The translations under genes and the position numbers were made by a program. From Pigoraptor chileana (Eukaryota > Opisthokonta > Filasterea): a stretch of 38,771 nucleotides of DNA. Below, piece by piece: positions 1 through 7,824 of this stretch. The notes under the pieces were generated by a model that saw nothing but the letters and a program-made list of their open reading frames with translations, had not been told where the DNA came from and ran no database searches. The stretch's first letter is position 1. The number at the start of each line of letters is the position of its first letter. The stretch lies in assembly GCA_943704495.1 (NCBI GenBank), contig CALSCR010000204.1, positions 1 through 38,771 of the forward strand, written 5' to 3'.

Positions 1-75
1 TATGTATGTATGTATGTATGTATGTATGTATGTATGTATGTATGTATGTATGTATGTATGTATGTATGTATGTAT
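1..75. repeat. (TATG)n tetranucleotide microsatellite
   Basis: Pure TATG repeats fill the left edge. They lie just beyond the splice donor at 79/78 of the last visible CAP exon, so they sit inside an intron of that minus-strand gene. The true array length is unknown because the window starts within it. Confidence 0.95.
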
Positions 76-79
76 ATAC

Positions 80-1366
80 CTGCGTCCAGTAAAAGTTGGA
101 AAAGCCGACGCCAATCATAGTGTTTCCGCTCAGAATGTTTGCTTTATGCCCTGCAAGGAGGCACCGCAAGAAAGAAGTAGATGATATTTGAACATACGGG
201 TGGGCGCTTGTAACAAATACACTACAGCAATCCCATTTGCAGGTGCTGCATCGTGGTTGTGTTCGTGTGCAAGTAGGTTTAAAACATAAGACACACAACG
301 GACTATTTGGCCATGGGCTCAAAAGAGTTGACCCCATAGCCCCCACAAATAAACGAAAGAGGAGGATGTGCGGTTCAAGCCGCAGTGACTCCGGCAATGT
401 TCCCATGGACTCGCAACAAAAGTGCAGTTCAACTCCGCGTCTTAGGTGCTATGCCCCTGACTCTTCACATACACAACAGAGAGGCGCAAATAAACAAGCT
501 TGCATTGCACACCTGCAGAATTCATCCAAGAGTTCATGACCTCTGCTGGCGTTCGTTGTCCCTGTGCAACATTCTCAGCGACCTGCCCATTTCAAGAGCC
601 AAAACAATGTAACAATAAGATATTTCGCTCGGATGTAAGTGGGTGATTTTCTTTGCGTGTGTGTCTGTGTTCGCTCGGGAGTGAGTGGGTGAGTGTGTGT
701 GTGCGTGTGAGTGTGGCGTGTGCGTCCAGGTGTGTATTTGTGCATGAATTTGAGTATGAATGTGAGTGTGTATGTTGAATGTGAAGCAGTGTTTGTGAGG
801 TGTGGGTGTTTGCATTTTATCTGTGTATTTGTGTATGTATATCGCACAACGATTTGAGAACGGAAGTGCAGTGCACATCAACATTCTCCTATATAACCGA
901 TAAACTCACGCTATTCCACGAATATCCCTGTGCAGACACACGATCACCGGGAGCACTGCCATCTGACCCGGTGTGGGCTGTGGGGGGAGGCAATAATTGA
1001 CGGTGTTGTGGGGTGCATGGGATTCAAATTCATGTCAGAAAGTAACAACTCAGCGTCAGTGCGTGAAGCGACACCAAACACAGGACATTTCTGTCGGGGT
1101 AGAATTCAAGTCAGTCTCCTTTGGCGATTTGTGTCGCGGCTACACATCTGAAAAAACGCATATCAACAATCAGAGTACTATATATAAAAACCTACACATG
1201 GTGTTGTGCGTGTCCTGGTCGATCGTATGAAGTTCAGCGGCGACCTGCAACTTGCTGTTGAGGCACAGCGCGGCCAGGCCATTTTGTGCGCGCATGACGT
1301 TGACGAGACGGAAGACTTCATTTTCGAACGCAGGATTGCCCTGCCCACATGCAACCCCGACAATTG
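80..1366 (-). CDS. CAP/SCP (YkwD/PR-1-like) secreted protein, partial
   Basis: Four minus-strand exons join in phase: 1366-1196, 977-910, 582-513 and 150-80. The product reads as a CAP domain: FENEVFRLVNVMRAQNGLAA, then HNTMSHTGSDG, PGDRV, YSW, VAENVAQGQRTP, WMNSAGHKANIL, IGVGF and YWTQ. The conserved HTGSDG histidine, the ENVA glutamate and the GHKANI histidine belong to the CAP cavity tetrad. The order and spacing match the bacterial/fungal YkwD-type CAP branch. Such proteins are usually secreted and bind lipids or act on the cell surface; the exact job here is unknown. Exon 1366-1196 opens with a hydrophobic stretch (IVGVACGQG) that looks like the end of a signal peptide. The start exon is not settled; 1859-1823 (MLICNAALRALL, same phase) is one candidate. 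The C-terminus after YWTQ lies beyond the left edge. All introns are GT-AG. Confidence 0.88.
387..458 (-). repeat. dispersed intronic repeat, copy in CAP gene intron
   Basis: On the minus strand this intron (512-151) carries GCATAGCACCTAAGAC followed by GCGAGTCCATGGGAACAT and CCGGAGTC. These are diverged forms of the motifs at 8711-8770, 16850-16903 and 23113-23290. It lies in the sense orientation of the host gene. Confidence 0.6.
640..850. repeat. TG-rich low-complexity stretch
   Basis: Imperfect TGTG/GAGTG repeats within the CAP gene intron 909-583. Histidine/threonine-rich open frames on the minus strand here are by-products of the repeat. Confidence 0.85.
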
Positions 1367-1859
1367 CTGTGTATGAGTAGAATGGAGAGTGGTTTGGTAA
1401 GATGGACGAACAAGTGCATGGTTTCGCTCCAATATGAGTGGATGGTCATGATGTGAGCACAAGTACTTTGGTAGTAGGCCCCTTCAATAAACATTACATG
1501 GACACAGCCACATACACACAGCCACATACCAAGGCAGAGCAACCCGTGAAAAAGATGCATTGTGTTGTATTGTACTTCGCTATAATGGCACACAATCGTT
1601 GTTATCGACAACTGCATATTCTCTTCTGCAGTCCGCGTCCGGGTATCAGCCTTCTCTCTATCTGTGGACTGAATCTGACAGTGACGGCACTAAATGGCTA
1701 AAACCGTACTCGGTGTTACGCCGTGGACGGCACGTGATAGCCCGTGATCAGTTCTGAGCGTTTCAGTCCGGCAGCACACGGTCTGATAAGTCTGACGGTT
1801 TTTTCGTACGGCATACACACACATAACAACGCCCGCAGCGCTGCATTGCAAATGAGCAT

Positions 1860-3350
1860 AAGAGCAAAACACGAACGCGACAAAAGGGGACTATAAACAA
1901 ATAATTGTAGTGTAGTGCCCTTGACGTATATTAGAAGTCGATTTCGCGGGTGAAAGCGCAACCCCTAACGGTATGAAGGTTTGCTTGTACAATTCCTTGG
2001 ATTTGGCGTCTTGCGCCTTTCGTCTTCAAAAGGTTTTCAAGTTGTGACGAAGTTCTTGCACAGGCACGATTGTCGGTCGCTCTCAAGAAAACCAATTCAG
2101 TTGCCACCCATTTTCTTCCTTCCATTCTGAGATTGTCGTCACGCACAGTTGCGCGCGTCTATCCATCTTCAACTTTGTCTCCTTTCGAATGTCAAGAGGC
2201 GCTCTTCATTCCCAAATACATTCGTACGATCTCTGGCCGTCGTCAGTCGCGAGCATTAACGATGCGAAGTGCGCGCATTAATTGTCACGTCGACTGCTCC
2301 GGTCAATCGCCTCTTTCTCGTTGGCAACGTGGACTTGCCGCCAGTGATCCCAGAGTGCTTCGCGGGCGCGCACACTGCCGACTTTGAAGGAAGAAAACAC
2401 AGTAGCAACATATCGGGGTTTTATGGAGTTCATAGGGTAAAAGCGTCTGAGTGCAAATGGATCCCCACAACTAATCGAATCCCCGCTCGCCAAAACACAA
2501 CATGTGGGAGCTTCTCACGTGCCGTCTCGATTACTGACTATCAAACGATTACAAGTTTATGATGCTCTCGGTCACGTACATACACGTTTGTATGTGTGAA
2601 TTTCAGTACTGACTCGCAAAGCGCGGCGCCTGATGGTATGAAGCTTTGCCTGTGCAATTCTTCGGATTCAAAGTCTTGTGTACTGGCCCTTTGTACACGT
2701 TTGTATGTGTGAATTTCAGTACTGACTCGCACAGCGCGGCGCCTGTCATGGTATGAAGCTTTGCTTGTGCAATTCTTTGGATTCAAAGTCTTGTGTACTG
2801 GCCCTTTGTACACGTTTGTATGTGTGAATTTCAGTACTAACTCGCAAAGCGCGGCGCCTGTCATGGTATGAAGCTTTGCCTGTGCAATTCTTTGGATTCA
2901 AAGTCTTGTGTACTGGCACTTTATACACATTTGTATGTGTGAATTTCAGTACTGACTCCAGACGGTACCTCTTCAGTATATATCAAGCTGTACTTGTGCA
3001 ATTCTTTGAGTTCAAAGTCCTGTGTATGGGCACTTTCTGTCGATTTCAGTACCAACTCCACTGCGCGGCGCCTAATGGTATAAGTTATTAATGTCATGCT
3101 TATACGATTCTTTGGTTTGGATTCATGTGTGTGGTCCTGTGTGCGGCAACAATGCACGACTCTTACAGACTGTGGTTCAATTTGCCAGACTGACTTCTCA
3201 GTAGTACTATTTTAGTCCACTAATAATTCCGACTAGTAGTGATCGGGAGTTCCTCTTAGTCCGGCCCAGTCTGTTGCGCACCAAGTATAAGCTATCCTTG
3301 AAATCAGAAATTGCAGATGACGATCGGCAAGAACCTGTTCCAGTTCCATA
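1860..3350. other. spacer with minisatellite and weak exon candidates
   Basis: No confident gene. On the minus strand 2381-2278 has a good acceptor (pyrimidine-rich run ending CAAAG), a coding-like reading (REALWDHWRQVHVANEKEA) and a stop at 2278. A 19-nt piece at 2537-2519 would join it in phase. A second minus-strand open stretch with an ATG runs from about 2100 to 1931. None has a recognisable family. The minisatellite at 2567-3130 fills the rest, and the DJ-1 gene promoter must lie near its right end. Confidence 0.3.
2567..3130. repeat. about 115-bp minisatellite
   Basis: The marker CACGTTTGTATGTG recurs at 2583, 2696, 2811 and (as CACAT...) 2926, giving unit lengths of 113-115 bp. Each unit includes GCGCGGCGCC, GGTATGAAGCTTTGC and a TTGGATTCAAAGTCTTGTG-like part. 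Two more decayed units follow to about 3130. A further diverged relative (CGGTATGAAGGTTTGCTTG...) lies alone at 1957-2015. Repeat-derived open frames exist in more than one frame and I do not regard them as coding. Confidence 0.9.
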
Positions 3351-3353
3351 AAG

Positions 3354-4211
3354 ATGGCGGCGTCGTGCGCTCAGCGCGTGCGCACAGTGGGCATTCTTCT
3401 TTTCAGAGGGTTTGAACCGCTTGACGTTTTTGGTCCCCTCGAAGCTTTTGTAATCGCAGAGCACGTGCCTCACTCGCGTAGTATATCGTCTCTCCGACAA
3501 GTGTCTGCGACGAATTGTCCAACAAAAATCCAAGCGTTGGAGCCTCTGCAACGAGGAACCGCCTCATCATCGCCTCAATCTGCGGCGGATGACAAACCAT
3601 TTAGAGTGGTAACTATTGCCGAATCACTGGATCCTGTGGCAATGAACGGAGGCGTTTGTGTTGTGCCACAGCATACGACGACTGATTACCCGCCGCTTTC
3701 GGTGCTCCTTGTTCCGGGAGGATATGGCATTCGCACTGAATACAAGAACGAAAAGCTGGTCGAATTTGTCCGTAGTAATGCTGTGAATCTTCCTCGCCCG
3801 TCACCACTCGTTCTTGGCGGTCCTGAAGGCACACCCGGCGCTCCAGACGGAACGAAAACAGAATGGAATGGTAAAGATCTCGAAGTGATTGCGTCTGTCT
3901 GCACGGGCGCTTCCCTCCTTGCTGTCGCTGGTGTGCTCGCCGGCGTTCACGTCGCAACTACAAACAGGCGCGCAATTGATTGGGTCACATCAGTGTCGCC
4001 GCCTCATATTCCATGGTCAGAGAGGCATCGGTTTGCGGACTGTGGATCTGTCGTCACATCGGCGGGCATCTCGGCGGGCACGGACATGGCGTTGCATCTT
4101 GTGCGAAGGATGGTTGGGTTTGAGTCTGCTAAAGTTGCAGCACGAAGAATGGAGTACACCTGGAACTTCGACCACATGGACAGCGAATTTGCGACTACAA
4201 ATGCAGTGTGA
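3354..4211 (+). CDS. DJ-1/PfpI (GATase1-like) family protein
   Basis: Single-exon gene of 285 codons starting at the ATG in AAGATGGCGG. The first beta strand reads VGILLFRGFEPLDVFGPLEA, the usual start of AraC-type or isonitrile-hydratase-like DJ-1/PfpI proteins. LLVPGGYG follows near residue 123. The nucleophile elbow is SVCTGA with Cys183, then LLAVAGVLAG, ATTNRRAIDW, and a C-terminal VTSAGISAGTDMALHLV typical of this subfamily. Known members are amidases, isonitrile hydratases, glyoxalases or regulators; the substrate here cannot be read from sequence. About 40 residues of Ser/Gln-rich insert (roughly residues 45-85) separate the first strand from the rest, longer than in bacterial relatives. 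There is no signal peptide, so the protein is probably cytosolic. The lack of introns contrasts with its neighbours and might mean retroposition or transfer; this is inference only. Confidence 0.92.
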   Translation: MAASCAQRVRTVGILLFRGFEPLDVFGPLEAFVIAEHVPHSRSISSLRQVSATNCPTKIQALEPLQRGTASSSPQSAADDKPFRVVTIAESLDPVAMNGGVCVVPQHTTTDYPPLSVLLVPGGYGIRTEYKNEKLVEFVRSNAVNLPRPSPLVLGGPEGTPGAPDGTKTEWNGKDLEVIASVCTGASLLAVAGVLAGVHVATTNRRAIDWVTSVSPPHIPWSERHRFADCGSVVTSAGISAGTDMALHLVRRMVGFESAKVAARRMEYTWNFDHMDSEFATTNAV

Positions 4212-4567
4212 CTACTGTCAGACTCATCTAATTATCAACTTTGCTACATCTATTCATCCCTTTTCTTTTTCGTCGTCTGCTTGTGGAACTTTGTATATTT
4301 GAACTGCAATGCCGAGCAAACTGGTGTTTATGATAGGATCAGAGAGCTAATTAAATGAGTATTGCCTCACCCTGTCAGTACCCGGCCTGGTCACGGTGAG
4401 CACAATAATTTCGTTCTTTCTGGGAGGATTGACTTTGAAAGCTGTATGTTTCACACACCGTTTATTTAAAGCCCGGATTATGAATTTGTTCACTCGTGTG
4501 CAGCGCGGGGTGCAGTTCAGGCTTAGAGTCATGCATGCGGTGTACTTGATCTGGTGGCCGATACTGG
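4212..4567. other. convergent spacer, nothing recognised
   Basis: About 350 bp between the stop of the DJ-1 family gene (+) and the stop of the small orphan gene (-). It is A+T-rich and holds only the two 3' untranslated regions as far as I can see. Confidence 0.6.
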
Positions 4568-5176
4568 CTACTTCTGCTGACGCCCGTGGTCAGTTTGGCG
4601 GCTGTGACCCTTTTGGCCGCCAGTATTGGTCGACTGTTGTTGGCTGTCATCCATATTCTGATCTTTGCTGAGACGTTCAAGCTGCAGAATGACAAATGGA
4701 GAACGATTTTAGGGAGGAAATTCCAGTTTGTCCTATAATTCGCATATAGGACAAGAAAACAACCAACAGCAGGTAACCAGTTTGGTGTTAATATACTGCA
4801 AAGATGCAGATGAACAACTGGGAATAGCAAGTAATTGCCGGTACAAACGAGTGCAAGGCTTACCGTTTCCGGCCTCACGTTGGGATAGATTTTGTGGTTT
4901 TCATCCTCCGCTGTGACCAAGCCTCGCTGTTTTTGCAGGGCACAGACAAAACATATCAGTGTTAAAATCAGTCCAGGATTCTTAGATCAAAAACACAAAT
5001 ATTCTGAACGAGCATTATGTGGATGCAAATACCCTCAAAAATAAGGAAGGTCCTGCGCGAATATATTGTGACCTTACCTTGTTCTCGTGGAGAGCGTGTA
5101 GTCCCTTTGCCTCATTGATCGGCTTGTGCGCATTGGGAGCATTCTGGTTCCCGCTGTCCTTCTGCTGGTCAGACAT
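4568..5176 (-). CDS. small hydrophilic orphan protein, 91 aa, three exons
   Basis: Exons 5176-5078, 4926-4864 and 4681-4568 join with every junction in phase 0. Donors AAG|GTAAGG and ACG|GTAAGC are strong, and the acceptors end in CAG (AAACAG, TTCTGCAG). The 91-residue product starts MSDQQKDSGNQNAPN, continues with INEAKGLHALHENK, RGLVTAEDENHKIYPN and VRPETLERLSKDQN, and ends in a Gln/Ser/Gly/His-rich tail. It is highly charged and has no membrane segment, signal peptide or cysteine pattern. I do not recognise a family. A TATA-like run lies 86-98 bp upstream. The in-frame sequence before the ATG is also polar (QQPSSSKESIQQ), so the true start might be further up through another exon. Splice quality and G+C-rich codon use make it a likely real gene of unknown function. 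Confidence 0.6.
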
Positions 5177-5261
5177 GATGCTGGCGAATGATGCTGGATG
5201 TATTTGCTGTATACTTTCTTTCGAGCTTGATGGTTGTTGCTCCAAGTAACAATCGTGCGTA

Positions 5262-5274
5262 CATATATATATAC
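5262..5274 (-). promoter_or_regulatory. TATA-like box of the small orphan gene
   Basis: An alternating TATATATATAT run lies about 90 bp upstream of the ATG at 5176, on the transcribed side. It could also be a simple repeat. Confidence 0.3.
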
Positions 5275-6402
5275 TGCCAACCTAGTGCATCTCCAAACAT
5301 CAAGCATGGAGCAGACGAATCGTGCATTTCAAGAATGTACAGTATTGCGCAATCCGATGACAATACACAATTAAGTATAAATGAGAACGGCGCCGTTTCC
5401 GAGTTCCAGCGAGGCTGCGTCATCACAGGCGTGTGTCATTCGAAGTGCAAACTGCATCGACTGAGTGCTCAGAACCAGACATGTGTCGACATGTGATGAA
5501 AGTAAGAAAGGTGAACTGACCGGCGACTTCCATTCAGTCGCGGCTTTCTATTAAGACGCCAGTTTGATTAGTACAACATAACTTTTGACTGCAGCCTTTG
5601 ATGGGTGAACAGTCATTCGTCAATTGTGTTTATTAGAAACCGTAAGTGGAACAAGCTGACAAGAACACCCCGGGCCGGACCTGACCGCATACCAACCATA
5701 ATTGCGGCCGTGTGGCCCACGCATAGTAACATCAGGAGTAACTATACAGTATAGTACAGTATAGTACGGCGCGAGTGCTGTTTCGGCTTCCCCAAACGCC
5801 TCGCCCTCTTTCAGTTGCCACCGCTGACACCCGCCACTCCACACTATCAACTACATTTTGCATTGTATTTTATTCTCGTTTACTATTATTTTGGGTTGGA
5901 GTCTTAGTAAAAGCTTGAGCTTGGTGTTTTTTTATTATGCACATGTGAGATTAACTCGGAATCTGATACAAGAATCTAGCGCCCCAGCGTCAGTCACGGC
6001 CACTGAGTTACTGTATGGCCGATCAGTCCAGGCCGCAGTTCGGTAATGTCTAAACAATAAGAATAAAATTTATCATTCCGCATCTAATCCCGTTAAGAAT
6101 TGGTGAACTGGATGGAAATTACAAAACATAGTACACGCGCGTGCGACACTCACGCGCCGCAGTGCTTTGTCACTCACTTCGGTTGTAATGCTTGTCAGTC
6201 ACTTGTTGGATTCTGCATTACCCAAGTACTGGTTCAGCTCTTTAGCGAAATTAAAAGTTCCGATTTCTTTCTTGAATGTTCAATACAGAACAAGGACAAA
6301 AGCATGACGATTACATTATCACCTACTCTTAAAAAGAAAGTATCTAGGCGGGGCCGGCATTGCAAAAATTGCATTTATAATAATGTGTTTATGTCGTTGA
6401 GT
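5275..6402. other. spacer, no supported gene
   Basis: About 1.1 kb between the small orphan gene and the LYRM1-like gene, both on the minus strand. It contains a short decamer repeat (ATAGTACAGT, about 2.5 copies, 5742-5767). Minus-strand 5830-5760 has a coding-like reading (CQRWQLKEGEAFGEAETA) but no splice sites I trust. It should hold the 3' end of the LYRM1 transcript and the promoter of the small gene. Confidence 0.5.
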
Positions 6403-6440
6403 TTATGAGTCATACGAGCGATTATGAGTCATACGAGCGA
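6403..6440. repeat. 19-bp perfect tandem duplication at a stop codon
   Basis: TTATGAGTCATACGAGCGA occurs twice, at 6403-6421 and 6422-6440. The right-hand copy encodes, on the minus strand, the last residues and TAA stop of the LYRM1-like protein; the left-hand copy is in its 3' untranslated region. Confidence 0.95.
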
Positions 6441-7215
6441 ATGTAAATAGGCTTTGACTGCTGTCGCAACCGCTCCTGAGCCATCAGCGGCCGCTTGCCA
6501 AGAGGAAGAAGGTTTGGAGCGGCGTTTGGCTGTGCGCAAACAGGAACATATTGAGGAAGATGCGAAAAACGAGCCCGAAAAACGTGGTAAAGCAACGGTG
6601 AGCCCACATTCAACAGCAAGGGGTGCTTGCTACCACGTCACTGCACCACGCACGTCACCGCACCACGCCACAACATCTGCGCACTCACCGGCCTAGGATA
6701 AGGATTTCGGTAATGCTTGCCTGCGAATAAGCATTTAATTGAAGGTGATACGCGTTAATCACAGTCGCAAATCACAGTGCCAAACCACATGTAGTTTATT
6801 GTGTTCTCATGACGTGAAAATTGATGTGCATACCGAGATACCAACCCATTTCTAATCTTGTCTCTGCCTCTTTCACACACTGCCTTATTTCCTCTGGATC
6901 CTTGACATACTTGTTGCGTCGGAAGAGCTCTTTTGCCTCCTGCAACAGTAATGCAAAGTCCGGCGCGCAAATTGCGAGCATATTTTAAAAGGGACGGCAA
7001 TGCCGGGCAATTCAGTCATCCACAAATGGAACATTCTACTGGACTTCCACTCAAAGGATAAGCGCACTTCAATCCTTCACCTTCATAATATACACCCTTT
7101 CCGATGAAGTTTCAGTCGGGACATTTGCAATCCACGTGCGGGCGGTTTTCAATATGGTGCGGTACAGCCCAACGACCTGCGCCCGGCCCACGCCGCTACC
7201 GACAGCGGCCGCCAT
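6422..7215 (-). CDS. LYRM1: LYR-motif mitochondrial protein, LYRM1-like
   Basis: Exons 7215-7081, 6939-6814 and 6529-6422 join in phase 0 to 122 residues, the length I recall for human LYRM1. The protein starts MAAAVGSGVGRAQ, followed by VVGLYRTILKTARTW, which holds the LYR tripeptide. Then come SSERVYIMKEAKELFRRNK, DPEEIRQCVKEAETRLEMG, LLPLGKRPL and the terminal QERLRQQSKPIYIRSYDS. The last piece matches the LYRM1 tail (SQEKLRKLSKPVYLRSHD), which separates it from other LYRM proteins. LYR proteins work in the mitochondrial matrix, usually with acyl carrier protein, in assembly of Fe-S proteins and respiratory complexes; the client of LYRM1 is poorly defined. The exon 2 donor (CAC|GTCATG) is weak and was chosen because it keeps frame and length. 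The gene is divergent from the secreted hydrolase at 7825. Confidence 0.9.
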
Positions 7216-7648
7216 CAACTTGAGAAAAGGAGTGCAGAAAAAACAATGGATAAATTGCAGAGAGATTTATAGGCCAGATGTAAAAGAAGTACAGAAAAAA
7301 ATATGTAAAACGGCAAAGGGAGGCATAAAAACAACGGCAATCGTAGTGATGATGCTCTTCAGTGTTGTTCTTGTGGACTCAGGTGAGACCAAAGTAATGG
7401 CTGACGTCAGCCCTTCGATATGAGCTAAACAAACAAGCGAATTCTCGGAAGAAAACTGTGGTCGAAAAAATGCGCAGTTTTAGGTTTAATTAGAGATCGA
7501 GTGAAAGATGAGAGGATTTCAGACAAATTTCAAATTAAATTGTCGGTACTTGTTCGCAACTATTTGGGGAGCCCGTCACATGACGGCGTCAAAGTGTGCA
7601 CGAGAGCGGAAAAAACAGCCAATGGAAAACACGCACACACGCACACAC

Positions 7649-7692
<44 letters not shown>

Positions 7693-7824
7693 CACACACA
7701 CACACATGCATACCGTTCTACTCACAAACACACTCACATGCACTGCACTGCGCGAAGAAAAGAAAGATCCCCCTCTTGGTGATTTGATTGATTGTCGACT
7801 GTCGTTTAGTACACGTACGGAAGA
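7216..7824. promoter_or_regulatory. divergent promoter region with CA repeat
   Basis: About 600 bp between the starts of the LYRM1-like gene (-) and the secreted hydrolase gene (+). It must hold both promoters. A (CA)n run at about 7636-7710 lies 115-190 bp upstream of the hydrolase ATG. No clear TATA box was seen, and there is no convincing gene. Confidence 0.5.
7636..7710. repeat. (CA)n dinucleotide microsatellite
   Basis: Nearly pure CA repeats with a few CG interruptions, in the upstream region of the hydrolase gene. Thr/His-rich frames across it are artefacts. Confidence 0.95.

Noticed and set aside
1227-1757. Apparent plus-strand two-exon gene (MKFSGDLQLAVEAQRGQ... joined to SASGYQPSLYLW...)
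   Set aside because: It is the antisense of the CAP gene exon 1366-1196, whose minus-strand reading matches a known domain and joins in phase with three more exons.
2541-2928. Repeated peptides (STEIHTYKRVQRASTQDFES) on the minus strand
   Set aside because: These come from the minisatellite, are open in more than one frame, and the unit length drifts between 113 and 115 bp, which breaks any constant frame.
6451-6599. Plus-strand exon-like stretch ending in a good donor (Glu-rich, RRLAVRKQEHIEEDAKNE)
   Set aside because: The minus strand here encodes the conserved LYRM1 tail, which explains the coding-like composition.
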